The notes: a model not told the origin generated them from the sequence alone. A DNA stretch of 41,135 bases from Lachnospiraceae bacterium (GCA_022792835.1 JAAWBT010000045.1:1-41135), one strand, 5' to 3'; numbered from the stretch's first letter, positions 8,419 to 17,037 are shown. Program-made: numbers and translations.

Positions 8419-8898
8419 TTATGCCTCCTCCGTCTCTCCATCTGCAGTCTCGGCAGCTAGTGCCGCAAAAGAATCAAATCGATGCCGATAATGATAAGCG
8501 GGATTTGAAAGGATCACCTGCATGCCTTTGCGGGTGACAGGGTCAATCACCAATGGACACTTCAAATTCACGGTACTCTGCAAATATTCGTCTTTGTTAC
8601 GGATATTACAGATCGCATAATAAGAAAGCTCATCGGCATCCTCTGCTTCTAGGAAAGACAATTCTGCCTCCGAGAGAGAGGGAGCATAGTCTTGGCAAAA
8701 GATCAGAGGATTGACAATCGCAAAGACAATTTCCGGCCGATCCGTTGCCAGCATCAGCAAGATGGTATCGTCTCCCTCTGTGAGACAGAGCAAAAGATAA
8801 TGCTTTAAATCCGGAAAGCCGAAGATACCATCAGGAAATGTGATCAAATCCTTTTCTTCGTATTCAATCTCTCCATAAGAATCGGTTTCAATTATCAT
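8419..8898 (-). CDS. fliW: Flagellar assembly factor FliW
   Basis: A 159-residue protein with the FliW pattern: IETDSYGEIEYEEKDLITFPDGIFGFPDLKHY at the N-terminus (read in two parts: residues 3-20 and 21-34), then a beta-rich core with IVNPLIFCQDYAP and the NLKCPLVIDPVTRKGMQVIL segment near residue 115-135. FliW binds free cytoplasmic flagellin; when flagellin is exported, FliW is released to bind CsrA and relieve repression of flagellin translation. The stop is four bases before the csrA start, and the csrA ribosome site lies in the fliW end, so the two are tightly coupled. Length and order match B. subtilis. Confidence 0.95.
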   Translation of the reverse strand: MIIETDSYGEIEYEEKDLITFPDGIFGFPDLKHYLLLCLTEGDDTILLMLATDRPEIVFAIVNPLIFCQDYAPSLSEAELSFLEAEDADELSYYAICNIRNKDEYLQSTVNLKCPLVIDPVTRKGMQVILSNPAYHYRHRFDSFAALAAETADGETEEA

Positions 8899-8913
8899 AG
8901 CGATGGCACACTC

Positions 8914-9510
8914 CTAAGCCAATAAATTCATAAAGCCGTTGTCATTAAACTTCTCGGGCGGTACATAGTTGTGTCCACCCAGATACTCAAAATGAACTTC
9001 AGGCCGTTGTGTCATGACAGTCATGTCAAGAGACGGAAGGAAAGACAGTTTACCGCTGGCAACCCGGAATTCAAAAGCTCCCCGTTCCATGGTATAGGCA
9101 GAATTACTTTCTGCGCTGACCGCTGCCTGGACGTCATTGGAAGATGAAGTCTCCACTGTAACAGCCTGTGTTGCATCTGCAGAAGTCATCTCACTGTCAG
9201 AGGCACTGGCTGCCGGAGCCGTTTCAGGAGCCTGAACAGGAGCCTCTCCAACAGCATTCGAAGCCTTAGGTGAAGGGGCTGTAGAATGCTGTGTCTGCTG
9301 GACTGAGAAAGTACGATTGATCTGATTCACGAAATCATAACCGGCATCTACAGTTTTGCCTCCCGAATGCTGCGATTGGAAAGCTCTCATGCGTGCAATG
9401 GCCTTTCTTCGCTCCAGATCAACGGAATCTGAAGAGACCAGACGGGCACTCTGCGAGAAACGAACGGACTGATAAGGAGTAGTCGTGACTCTCAAAAGCT
9501 GTCCTGTCAT
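8914..9510 (-). CDS. Uncharacterised protein at the yviE position, between flgL and fliW
   Basis: A 198-residue protein with a basic, polar N-terminal third, an Ala/Thr/Ser/Pro/Val-rich middle (about residues 90-145) that is probably unstructured, and a more ordered C-terminal part ending in FEFRVASGKLSF, a strand pair, and HNYVPPEKFNDNGFMNLL. There is no signal peptide and no membrane segment. In B. subtilis the gene between flgL and fliW is yviE (DUF6470), whose role is unclear; this gene occupies the same place, but residue similarity could not be established by eye. It is 15 bases upstream of fliW in the operon. The function is unknown. Confidence 0.6.
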   Translation of the reverse strand: MTGQLLRVTTTPYQSVRFSQSARLVSSDSVDLERRKAIARMRAFQSQHSGGKTVDAGYDFVNQINRTFSVQQTQHSTAPSPKASNAVGEAPVQAPETAPAASASDSEMTSADATQAVTVETSSSNDVQAAVSAESNSAYTMERGAFEFRVASGKLSFLPSLDMTVMTQRPEVHFEYLGGHNYVPPEKFNDNGFMNLLA

Positions 9511-9542
9511 AAGAATACCTCCTTTCCTAAAATTTTAAACAA

Positions 9543-10754
9543 TTAACGCATAAAATCAAATAAAGAAATCCCCATAATCTTGGAACTTACCTGAAGCGCT
9601 GCCGTATAAGAACGCTGGTAAGAGAACATTTCAACAATCGCCTCATAAGGATCTGCACCCAGCTTTTCCTGGTACTGTGTTTCCAGATTCAGCTTGTCAT
9701 CCTCCAGGCGGGTGAGGGTATTTTCCAGCTGATTACTTTTATTGCCCAGATCACTGTAGGTCCTGCCAAGCAGGTCAGAAGAAGTCTGCATCTGATCCAA
9801 GACACCGCCCAGCTTCTTGTGGAATTCCTCCTTGTCAATGGCAGAAGCACTTCCCGTTTCGTCGTTTCCAACTGCGGTAGTACGGCCGTTATCCAGATAA
9901 GTCATATATTTGTTCATGGTGATGATGCCTTGACCCAAGATACCGATGGCGCTGTTGGCCAGAGCCTTTTCCACATCTTCTTTCTCATAGGCAGGCGTTT
10001 TTGTACGCATAGAATCGGAACTGATGTTGGTCAGTACATTCATTCCACCGGTGTAAGTGTCGATGAGAGTCTTGGTGTCATGAATGGAACCGTAACCGAC
10101 ATCTACCCGTCCCTGTTCCTCCATGGCCAGTTTGAGTTTATCCCACTGTTTACCATCCGGATCATCCAATTTAAATGTATATTCTCCGTTTTCCTCTTTC
10201 AGCTGGAATTTAAATTCCGTGGCCTCGTCATCTCCGGAAAACTTGTGACTATAGGTCATGACCATCTTGTTGTTCGTGGAGTCATAGGTGAGGGCAAAGG
10301 GAGTGGTGGACAAATCGTTGCCGCCAAACACGTAAAAGCTTTCATATTTGCCGTTTAAATTGTTAATCATGGACTGCTGCTTCTGAATCAGGTCGTCCCG
10401 GATAGTCCCAACGTTTGTGGAGATTTCATTGTTGGGCGTATTGAGGATATAAGAGACTTTGCTGGCCGCATTGTCCTGTCCTGTAGCCAGAGTGGACTGG
10501 ATCGTACGGATAGCTTGTTCTTGCTGATAGAGCCGCTTGTCAACGTCTTCCAAAAGCTGCTTTTTGCTCAGGACATCCTGATACTGGGTATCCATCCGCT
10601 GACCAGAATAATAAGCCAGAGGGTTTTCCGCAGCGGACTCGTAAGCCTTGCCGCTGGAAATTTTGTTCATACTCTTGTTTAACTGGCTGTGAACATCATT
10701 TACAGAGGAAGTGTACTGTCTGTAAATCGCTGTATTGGTAACACGCATTGCCAT
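9543..10754 (-). CDS. flgL: Flagellar hook-filament junction protein FlgL (HAP3)
   Basis: A 403-residue protein. The N-terminus has RVTNTAIYRQYTSSVN, then the flagellin-like helix with NKISSGKAYESAAENPLAY; the C-terminus has DPYEAIVEMFSYQRSYTAAL and SKIMGISLFDFM, typical of FlgL. FlgL joins FlgK to the first flagellin subunits and is exported by the type III apparatus. The middle (about residues 140-290) is the exposed domain. The start at 10754 has GGAG 12 bases upstream; a second ATG two codons later would give better spacing and cannot be excluded. It follows flgK by 36 bases. The operon order supports the call. Confidence 0.93.
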   Translation of the reverse strand: MAMRVTNTAIYRQYTSSVNDVHSQLNKSMNKISSGKAYESAAENPLAYYSGQRMDTQYQDVLSKKQLLEDVDKRLYQQEQAIRTIQSTLATGQDNAASKVSYILNTPNNEISTNVGTIRDDLIQKQQSMINNLNGKYESFYVFGGNDLSTTPFALTYDSTNNKMVMTYSHKFSGDDEATEFKFQLKEENGEYTFKLDDPDGKQWDKLKLAMEEQGRVDVGYGSIHDTKTLIDTYTGGMNVLTNISSDSMRTKTPAYEKEDVEKALANSAIGILGQGIITMNKYMTYLDNGRTTAVGNDETGSASAIDKEEFHKKLGGVLDQMQTSSDLLGRTYSDLGNKSNQLENTLTRLEDDKLNLETQYQEKLGADPYEAIVEMFSYQRSYTAALQVSSKIMGISLFDFMR

Positions 10755-10790
10755 AATTAGTTATTTCTCCTTTCCGCCGGATTTATACGG

Positions 10791-12485
10791 TTATCTTCCT
10801 ACAAGCCCGGTGTTGTTGATCAATGTATTCAAGGCTTCGTCCAATGTCGTCATCAGACGGGAAGCGGCATTATAAGCAGCCAGGTAAGTCATCATATTGG
10901 AAGCTTCCTCATCCAGACTGATTCCGGAGACGGAATCCCTGGAATTTTGAATACCGTTTAATACAGTCACATTGTTCTTCAGGGCATCCTGATTGTTGGA
11001 AGAATCGCTGGCCAACACTGTGGATACGTTGCTAATATAACCGGCAAAGGTTTTATTTCCCAGGTTTACGCCATAATATGGATGAACCGTATCTTGAGCG
11101 CTGTAAGAGACATTCATGGCGCGCAGCATGGCAAGGGCAGTGTCATTAGCATTGTTGCCATGATCTTCAATACCTTTTCCCAGGGAAACCGTCCCATTGG
11201 CCCATTCCACATTGATACCGATATTGGCGGCAGTGATGCCGGTAGTTGTCGTTGTTCCACCTGCAGAAGCAATCCTGTCTACCAGGAGAGGAGCGTCATT
11301 TCCTTTGTTTCCAAGCTTATTGATCTCATTCATAACGGTAGCGAAGCTTGACGCCAGATTGTCCAGATGGTTCATATAATACTGATATCCATGGACATCC
11401 GTCTGTTCAATGACCTTCGCATCCTGAGTCACCTCACCGCTTAACATATCTAGACTTGCCTGGATGGAACCGCCGGTAAATTCATTTTCGGCATCCGGAT
11501 CAGAGCTGCCGGAGATGGTGACGTCTCCTTTTGTACCGTTATCGGCGACAGCGGCGCTTGTGAATTTGGCAGTCACATTAAGATAGTTGTCGGCGGCGGC
11601 CTGATCCGGCTCGGGATCAAACTTTAAGCTGCCATAATTCTGGCTAGCTCCGCCTTCCGTGCCGCTGATCAGGGTCAGGGTCTCACGGGTCTTTCCGTCT
11701 TTATAATAGACTAGATCGACATAGAGATCATCGGGCCAGTCTTTGTCGTCCTTGTGCAGATCGTCTTTTTTGTAGCGGATCTCAATGGGAACATAGCTGG
11801 CCAGTTTATCCAAAAGTACGTTTCGTTCATCCATGAGCTCCAGACTTTGCTGTCCGAAGATCTGATTGTGCTTGATCTGGCGGTTCAGCTCACCGATCTG
11901 TTTTAAAATATCGTTGACTGTCTGCTCGGCCCCGTTCTGGTTGGTGCCCTCGCCATTCAGACGCTCATATTCCTGCTTTCTGGCTTCGTCAATTTTCTGA
12001 GCGGAGCGGTTTAGCAGGTTGGCAAGATTTTCCATGCGGGTGCGCAGTTCACTCTCAAAGACTGGATCATTGATTTTAGCCGGGTCCTGAGCGCTGTTCA
12101 GAGAGTTCTGAATGTTGTCAAAAGCCTGACGGATGCCTGCGATGCTGCTCTCATCCAATACTCGGGACAGGGAATCCAGTGAGACCTGTAAGGAATCTGT
12201 ATAACTGGATTTTTCCATCTGGGAACGGTACTGGGCATCTAAAAAAGGATCACGGATCTGAGTAACCTTATCCATGGCGACGCCGTAGCCTACTACAATC
12301 TCCGAACCGTTCATATAACGGGAGATCGGATTGGTATAATTCAGGCTGGAAGTTTCCAGATTCTGACGGGTATAACCCACCGTGTTCATATTTGCAAGGT
12401 TCTGGCCAGAAATATCCAAACGCTTCTGATTGGCCTGCAGGGCTGAAAGCGCGGTGTTAAATCCGGCGAAAGTAGCTCGTATCAT
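10791..12485 (-). CDS. flgK: Flagellar hook-associated protein FlgK (HAP1)
   Basis: A 564-residue protein with the rod/hook/HAP N-terminal motif: ATFAGFNTALSALQANQKRL followed by DISGQNLANMNTVGYTRQ. The C-terminus has the matching LDEEASNMMTYLAAYNAASRL and a heptad-rich helix ending NNTGLVGR. FlgK sits at the distal end of the hook and forms the first of two junction zones to the filament. The ATG at 12485 follows AGAAGGAG. Length is normal for the family. It lies between flgN, the gene for its chaperone, and flgL. Confidence 0.96.
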   Translation of the reverse strand: MIRATFAGFNTALSALQANQKRLDISGQNLANMNTVGYTRQNLETSSLNYTNPISRYMNGSEIVVGYGVAMDKVTQIRDPFLDAQYRSQMEKSSYTDSLQVSLDSLSRVLDESSIAGIRQAFDNIQNSLNSAQDPAKINDPVFESELRTRMENLANLLNRSAQKIDEARKQEYERLNGEGTNQNGAEQTVNDILKQIGELNRQIKHNQIFGQQSLELMDERNVLLDKLASYVPIEIRYKKDDLHKDDKDWPDDLYVDLVYYKDGKTRETLTLISGTEGGASQNYGSLKFDPEPDQAAADNYLNVTAKFTSAAVADNGTKGDVTISGSSDPDAENEFTGGSIQASLDMLSGEVTQDAKVIEQTDVHGYQYYMNHLDNLASSFATVMNEINKLGNKGNDAPLLVDRIASAGGTTTTTGITAANIGINVEWANGTVSLGKGIEDHGNNANDTALAMLRAMNVSYSAQDTVHPYYGVNLGNKTFAGYISNVSTVLASDSSNNQDALKNNVTVLNGIQNSRDSVSGISLDEEASNMMTYLAAYNAASRLMTTLDEALNTLINNTGLVGR

Positions 12486-12539
12486 AATCGTTTCTCCTTC
12501 TAACTTAATATAGTCAACGACGCTTATTCTGGCCGTTTC

Positions 12540-13010
12540 CTATACATAGCGGTTATGGAAATGGGAAGCCCCCTCTGCCTCCGGAAAGGCGCCACGGCTG
12601 TTTGCTCCGAGAATATGTTCAAATTCCCTAAGACGCACAGAAACGATGCGGTTCGATGATTCCTCCGCATCAGCCAGCTTCTTAAGCTTTTGTTCCATCT
12701 GAGAAAACAGCGGGGAGAGAACGGCAAGTTCTTCACCCTGGACTGTGTTCAGAATCTGACGGAAAGTGAGATCCTTCCATCCAAGGTCAGCCGCTGTGCG
12801 GCTTCTCTGCTGATCCAGTCCTCGCAGCCTAAGGAGCAGAGCCTGTTCTTCCTTTAAAAAAGAATCCATCTTTTTGTGTTCCCCGGAAGAAGCTGCCTCT
12901 GCTTTGGCAATTTCTGCCTTTGTAAGCCGTGAAATAATTTCGGACAGCTCCTCCAGAATATGGACAAAGGCCTCCAAGGTTTCTGTCCTATTTTCTTTAC
13001 TGTAATCCAT
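12540..13010 (-). CDS. flgN: FlgN-type export chaperone for FlgK/FlgL
   Basis: A 156-residue helical protein. The first helices contain LEAFVHILEELSEIISRLTKAEI, the middle has FLKEEQALLLRLRGLDQQR, in the manner of FlgN proteins, and then DLTFRQI followed by another long helix with LSPLFSQMEQKLKKL. FlgN binds the C-termini of FlgK and FlgL and presents them to the export gate. It corresponds in position to B. subtilis yvyG, between flgM and flgK. The gap to flgK is 54 bases and to flgM 36. The sequence is variable in this family, so position and helix pattern carry most weight. Confidence 0.85.
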   Translation of the reverse strand: MDYSKENRTETLEAFVHILEELSEIISRLTKAEIAKAEAASSGEHKKMDSFLKEEQALLLRLRGLDQQRSRTAADLGWKDLTFRQILNTVQGEELAVLSPLFSQMEQKLKKLADAEESSNRIVSVRLREFEHILGANSRGAFPEAEGASHFHNRYV

Positions 13011-13046
13011 CCTGTGCTGCCTCCTGATCTGTCTGTCCCGGAAGGA

Positions 13047-13364
13047 TCAGTAGCATAGCATGTGCTTTGCGATCTGTCCGGCGTCCGGTATATAGGTTCC
13101 GGCTTCTGCCTGACGGCGAAGCTCTGCTACCCGTGCATCGTCTGCAGCCGGAGCAGAAATGTCTTTTGCCGCTTCTTTGGCCAGGAGCCTGGCGAATTGT
13201 TTTGTATCTGACGGATACTGTGTCTGGTGAAGAGTCAGCTTGTCGTAACTGCCGATGCTGTCAGCCGTCTGCTGTTTCACCGGTCCCGGCACGGAGGAGG
13301 CTGTACGGTAAAAAGAAGAGTAATCTCTTCCAACCATACTGGTTCCATATAAATTCACCTTCAT
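13047..13364 (-). CDS. flgM: Anti-sigma-28 factor FlgM
   Basis: A 105-residue protein. The N-terminal half is polar and probably disordered; the C-terminal half has KLTLHQTQYPS, then VAELRRQAEAGTYIPDAGQIAKHML, the helix and loop by which FlgM grips sigma-28 (read in two pieces). FlgM holds sigma-28 inactive until the hook is complete, then is exported or otherwise released. The start at 13364 follows GGAGGG (rc of 13376-13381). It is first in the operon and is itself behind a sigma-28 type promoter, so the pathway can auto-regulate. Length is normal. Confidence 0.92.
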   Translation of the reverse strand: MKVNLYGTSMVGRDYSSFYRTASSVPGPVKQQTADSIGSYDKLTLHQTQYPSDTKQFARLLAKEAAKDISAPAADDARVAELRRQAEAGTYIPDAGQIAKHMLCY

Positions 13365-13434
13365 AAAATAATTGCCCTCCTTTCAATGCAGCCTGTGCAG
13401 CCAGCTTATGGCATATGGCTGTATTTATTATAAA

Positions 13435-13461
13435 TTATCGACAGTTTTTTGCGCAATATAA
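13435..13461 (-). promoter_or_regulatory. Sigma-28 type promoter of the flgM operon
   Basis: On the minus strand TTAT (13458-13461) is followed by exactly 15 bases and then GTCGATAA (13435-13442), a one-base variant of the sigma-28 -10 element. It lies about 70 bases before the flgM start and faces away from a second such promoter at 13487-13513. Confidence 0.75.
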
Positions 13462-13486
13462 GAAAGGACAAAAAATGTTTTTACCT

Positions 13487-13513
13487 TTATAAAAAAAGAA
13501 AAACGGTCGATAT
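13487..13513 (+). promoter_or_regulatory. Sigma-28 type promoter of the FliK-like/FlhB-C-like pair
   Basis: TTAT (13487-13490), 15 bases, then GTCGATAT (13506-13513). The layout is identical to the other three sigma-28 type sites in the window. It sits 40 bases before the ATG at 13554. Confidence 0.72.
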
Positions 13514-13553
13514 ATATACTGATATTGTAATTTTATGGTTTAATGGAGGTTAT

Positions 13554-14972
13554 ATGGCTAACATCCTGCAGGTGACCAATCCGGTAAATGACAACAGCCG
13601 GAATGCGATAAATACACAGACGAAGAATCTTTCGGAGAGTCAGCAGCTCCAAAATCCCGTAGATCCGACTCGTGTGGTGCGGGCAGACGGACAGACGGGG
13701 AACAAGGCCGGCGACGCCATGAGCGAAGCGGCAAATATTATTGTAGATTACGAGAGTAATTACGGTGCTTTTATCAAACGCCTGGGAGAAGGACAGGAGC
13801 TGCCAAGGCTTTTGGAACAGCTTTTTCAGGCGGAGAATGCGGCTGTCCTTTTTTCGGACGAAGCGGCAGCGCCGCTTTTGGAGCAGCTTTTTGCTTCCAT
13901 GCAGATGAATTCTCCAGAAGAGCTTCTGACTTTTTTACAGACTCAGATGGAGCAGCAGGCTAAGTTTTCCGGCCCGTTTTTTGACGGCCTCAGAAAGCTT
14001 CTCAGTGAAAATCGCAGCGATTCTGCGAAAGAAGCGGTGCTTTCTTTTCTGAGAAGTTATAATAGCATGTCTTCCGGGGAGCATACCCTGAAGCAGATGA
14101 AGGCTTTGACAGAAGACATTGAGCGTCTGATGTTCCGGCAGTTTAAGGGAGAATATCAGGATATTTTGGAAGATATGGACTGGGAGGCGCCGGGCGGGCA
14201 GACAAGGGCCAATGAGATGGTCTTAAATCAGCGTCTGATTCCGTTTTTGGCCTCTTATATATCCAAGACTCATGATTATGGGCCAATCCGCAGTGCAGTC
14301 ATGCTTTTTATTTTCCATGCCGTCCAATACGAAGAAGGGAATCAGGACAGGCTTATGCAGCTTTTTGACAGGCTTATGCGTGTCCGTGGATTTGATCAGA
14401 TTTTTGAAAAAGAAGAAGCATATGAAGAGTTTGCCAGGCTTACTCAGACAAATACGGCGAAACCGGAGGCGGGGTTTGCGGATGCATTTTCCAAACTGGT
14501 GGGGAAAGGCGCTGACGGAGCGGCAGGTTTGGAAAACATTCAGCAGTTTTATAATATTATGAATGGTATGCTGGTGAATGAGAGCGTTTATCTGCCATTG
14601 GTTCATCTTCTGCTTCCGTTCCGTTTTGAAGAGGAGCAGGTCATGTCAGAAATGTGGGTGGATCCGGATGCGGGCAGCGAGGAGTCGGAAGGCCGCAGGA
14701 TCAAAATGCTATTAAAGTTTGACATCCGGAATCTGGGGCGTTTTGACCTGGTCCTTACAATGGAAAATCGTCAGGTGGGCATGCAGCTTTATGTGCCGCC
14801 TTCCCTTGCGGACAGTTCTGAACATATCAGCCGGGATGTGACGAATATCTTTAAAAAGAGCGGGCTTAAAATGGGGCAGCTCTTGATTCGGGAGAAAAAG
14901 AGTGACTTAAAGGTAATGGATGTATTTCCGGAAATCCGGGAAAAAGAGAGGACGATCAATGTCAGAATTTGA
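13554..14972 (+). CDS. FliK-like protein (hook-length-control C-terminal fold), probable YlqG counterpart
   Basis: A 472-residue protein. Residues 1-75 are polar and probably disordered (an export-signal-like start, MANILQVTNPVNDNS), then a long helical region (about 80-340). Residues about 385-450 carry the pattern of the FliK C-terminal domain: MLLKFDIRNLGRFDLVLTME, then a strand with VGMQLYVPP, and a later helix with IFKKSGLKMGQLLI. FliK C-domains touch the FlhB C-terminal domain to switch export specificity. The next gene, overlapping by 14 bases, is an FlhB-C-like protein, which supports the reading. The start at 13554 has AATGGAGG; an upstream TTG at 13449 lies before the promoter and is rejected. 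Flagellar function is supported by the sigma-28 promoter; the exact role is inferred. Confidence 0.7.
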   Translation: MANILQVTNPVNDNSRNAINTQTKNLSESQQLQNPVDPTRVVRADGQTGNKAGDAMSEAANIIVDYESNYGAFIKRLGEGQELPRLLEQLFQAENAAVLFSDEAAAPLLEQLFASMQMNSPEELLTFLQTQMEQQAKFSGPFFDGLRKLLSENRSDSAKEAVLSFLRSYNSMSSGEHTLKQMKALTEDIERLMFRQFKGEYQDILEDMDWEAPGGQTRANEMVLNQRLIPFLASYISKTHDYGPIRSAVMLFIFHAVQYEEGNQDRLMQLFDRLMRVRGFDQIFEKEEAYEEFARLTQTNTAKPEAGFADAFSKLVGKGADGAAGLENIQQFYNIMNGMLVNESVYLPLVHLLLPFRFEEEQVMSEMWVDPDAGSEESEGRRIKMLLKFDIRNLGRFDLVLTMENRQVGMQLYVPPSLADSSEHISRDVTNIFKKSGLKMGQLLIREKKSDLKVMDVFPEIREKERTINVRI

Positions 14973-15273
14973 TGATTTGATGAAGCGGAAGGCCGTGGCT
15001 TTGAAATATGACCCGACAAAGAACGGGGCTCCGATTGTGGTGGCTTCCGGCATGGGATATCTGGCAGAGAAGATCACAGAAACGGCCATGGGGGCGGGAG
15101 TGCCGGTCTATGAAGATGATTCTCTGGCAACTATCCTGACCCAGTTAAAGCTGGGAGCTTCCATTCCCGTGGAGCTCTATCAGGCCATTGTAGACATTTA
15201 CATTTACTTCCTGGGCTATGTGCCGGACCCGGAAGAGCCCGAGCCGGTTTCTGAGGAAGAAGAAGTGGTCTAG
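14959..15273 (+). CDS. FlhB C-terminal-domain-like protein (FlhX/YlqH type)
   Basis: A 104-residue protein matching the cytoplasmic half of the export-switch protein FlhB just after its autocleavage site: RKAVALKYDPTKNGAPIVVA, then GMGYLAEKITETAMGAGVPVYED and LGASIPVELYQAIVDIY (residues about 8-90). No membrane segment is present and the NPTH cleavage motif is replaced by the start region. Similar stand-alone proteins (FlhX, YlqH) exist and can partly replace the FlhB C-domain. The ATG at 14959 lies inside the end of the FliK-like gene with an AGAGAGG site; an upstream in-frame ATG would add 13 residues of unlike composition. The acidic tail is short. The call is firm on homology, less so on role. 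Confidence 0.85.
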   Translation: MSEFDDLMKRKAVALKYDPTKNGAPIVVASGMGYLAEKITETAMGAGVPVYEDDSLATILTQLKLGASIPVELYQAIVDIYIYFLGYVPDPEEPEPVSEEEEVV

Positions 15274-15279
15274 GGACAG

Positions 15280-15308
15280 TTGACCCCCCGCCCATTTTAC
15301 GGTATAAT
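15280..15308 (+). promoter_or_regulatory. Sigma-A promoter of the lytic transglycosylase gene
   Basis: TTGACC (15280-15285), a 17-base spacer and TATAAT (15303-15308): near-consensus. It lies about 50 bases before the ATG at 15360, directly after the FlhB-C-like gene. Confidence 0.85.
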
Positions 15309-15359
15309 GGTCTGGAATAAAAAGCAGATTATTTAAGTTTTGAGAAGGAGTGATGCCAT

Positions 15360-16364
15360 ATGAGCACCATAACATCTATAGATCAGGTTCGTCCGTCAAA
15401 CGGACAGGATATAAATATCAATCAGAATACTGCGACCGGTTTTGCGGGAAACACTTACGGAACTTTTCGGACAGCTCTGGACCAGGCGGTTCTGGACCAG
15501 GTCCGTGAGGATAAGATTTCTTCTTCTGACCATGGTCAGTATGATGCGATCTTTGAGCAGGCCTCTGCCTGTTACAATCTGCCTGTGGCGCTTTTAAAAG
15601 CCATTACAAAGGTGGAGTCTGATTTTAATCCTTATGACGTGTCGTCGGCGGGCGCAAAGGGGCTTATGCAGCTTATGCCCAGTACAGCGGCGGAAGTGGG
15701 AGTGACAGACCCTTTTGACCCCTGGCAGAACATTATGGGGGCTACAAAATATATCAGAAAACAGTTAGACCGTTTCGGAGATCTGAGAACCGCTCTGGCG
15801 GCTTATAATACAGGTCCCGGAAATGTAAAGAAATACGGCGGTGAGCCCGATTACTGCAAACGGTACGTGGATAAGGTGCTTGCCTATATGGGAGAGGCCC
15901 AGGTGGATACCAGCAGTGTAGGGGCAGCATACGATGTGCTGGCCAACCAGGGAAACAGCTCTTACAATATGTTTGGCAGTCCTTACGGACTGCTGGGAAA
16001 TCAGGGAGGCTCTTACAGCATGTTTGGGAGCCTGGGAAATTTATATGGTATGTCAGCAGGGCTTGGAAATGTTTACGGTATGTCGGGGGGCTTTGGGATG
16101 CTTGGCAGTCTCGGAAGCTATTACGGTACCCAGGGAAGCTCCAGTGGTCTGCTCGGGAGTTGGGGAAGTGGTTTGGGCCTGCTTTCTAACAGCTCGGGAT
16201 ATGCGTCTGTCTATGGGCTGTCAGGTCTTCTCTCTACCGGCAGCAGTTCAGGGGATGATACGGTTACCCTGAGCAAAGAGGGCTTTAACAGTCTGATTGA
16301 ACTTATGAGAATCCAGATGATGATGGGTGCAGAGCAGACAGTCGGAACCATGTCCCTGCTGTAA
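15360..16364 (+). CDS. SLT-family lytic transglycosylase without signal peptide, with Gly/Ser/Tyr-rich tail
   Basis: A 334-residue protein. Residues 60-180 form a goose-type/SLT lytic transglycosylase domain: catalytic Glu in KVESDFNP (E86), GLMQLMPSTA (101-110), and AAYNTGPGNVKKY (147-159). It would cleave the glycan strands of peptidoglycan. The N-terminus (residues 1-45) is polar and has no signal peptide or membrane segment. After the domain comes a low-complexity stretch (about 195-300) with repeated GLLG, YGM and GSLG units, then a short Met-rich helix. As its substrate is extracellular and its neighbours are flagellar, export by the flagellar apparatus is a reasonable inference. The ATG at 15360 follows AGAAGGAG. 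The PilZ gene follows 21 bases later. Confidence 0.88.
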   Translation: MSTITSIDQVRPSNGQDININQNTATGFAGNTYGTFRTALDQAVLDQVREDKISSSDHGQYDAIFEQASACYNLPVALLKAITKVESDFNPYDVSSAGAKGLMQLMPSTAAEVGVTDPFDPWQNIMGATKYIRKQLDRFGDLRTALAAYNTGPGNVKKYGGEPDYCKRYVDKVLAYMGEAQVDTSSVGAAYDVLANQGNSSYNMFGSPYGLLGNQGGSYSMFGSLGNLYGMSAGLGNVYGMSGGFGMLGSLGSYYGTQGSSSGLLGSWGSGLGLLSNSSGYASVYGLSGLLSTGSSSGDDTVTLSKEGFNSLIELMRIQMMMGAEQTVGTMSLL

Positions 16365-16385
16365 AAAACAGAAGGAGTGTTTTCT

Positions 16386-17000
16386 ATGGTCTTGAAGGAT
16401 TGTAGCCGGTGTATGGTGTATACACCGCAGGGAAAACCGCTTGGCGGAGCGGAGGTTATGCATACGAAGGATTACATATCTCTCTATTTTGAAATTTCAG
16501 GATTGCAGGATGTCCGTATGCGTACCGTGGTGGATTTTTACGATGACCGTGTGGGGATGATCCGAGCAGTCTGCGGGTTGGTGATCCGCAGAAATCCCAC
16601 GTTTCCTGCGACGCCTCACCCATGGATGGCAGACTGTGAGATTTTGGAGGTGAAAGACAGTCTGCAGCGGCAGCAGGATATCCGGGCGAGGGTAGACATT
16701 AATATTGGTTTTGATTCGGAGCGGCACGGACCTTTTTACGGAACCATTGAGAATATCAGTGCAGGCGGCTTTTTTGTGAAAACGACAATGCCCCTGGACC
16801 GCAATGAGAGGATTAGTTTTCAGTATAGTTTCCGCACGGCGGTCAGGACTTTTCAGGCCAAAGTGATCCGGATGCAGCGGATCAAAGATGAATATGGGTA
16901 TGGCTGCTGTTTTTTGGATTTAAATGAGAATGCGGAGGCGGTCATCCGCGAATATGTATATAAGGTATTAAAGGAACGAGAGAAAAAAAGGCGGCAGTGA
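16386..17000 (+). CDS. PilZ-domain protein, putative cyclic-di-GMP effector
   Basis: A 204-residue protein with an N-terminal YcgR-like half (residues 1-95, beta-rich) and a C-terminal PilZ domain. The PilZ pattern is seen as QRQQDIRARVDI (the Arg cluster) followed about 30 residues later by IENISAGGFF, which contains the N-x-S-x-x-G motif; the Arg spacing departs slightly from R-x-x-x-R. Such proteins bind cyclic-di-GMP and, as YcgR/DgrA, slow the flagellar motor. The ATG at 16386 follows AGAAGGAG at good spacing; a GTG three codons earlier overlaps that ribosome site and is rejected. The C-terminus is highly basic (EREKKRRQ). Operon with the transglycosylase gene. Confidence 0.85.
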   Translation: MVLKDCSRCMVYTPQGKPLGGAEVMHTKDYISLYFEISGLQDVRMRTVVDFYDDRVGMIRAVCGLVIRRNPTFPATPHPWMADCEILEVKDSLQRQQDIRARVDINIGFDSERHGPFYGTIENISAGGFFVKTTMPLDRNERISFQYSFRTAVRTFQAKVIRMQRIKDEYGYGCCFLDLNENAEAVIREYVYKVLKEREKKRRQ

Positions 17001-17037
17001 ACTGTCGGTTGAGCTTTTACCATAGCGAAGTTTGAGG

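Noticed and set aside
13449-13553. Upstream TTG start of the FliK-like gene
   Set aside because: It precedes the sigma-28 type promoter and gives a Lys/Tyr-rich leader; the ATG at 13554 has GGAGG.
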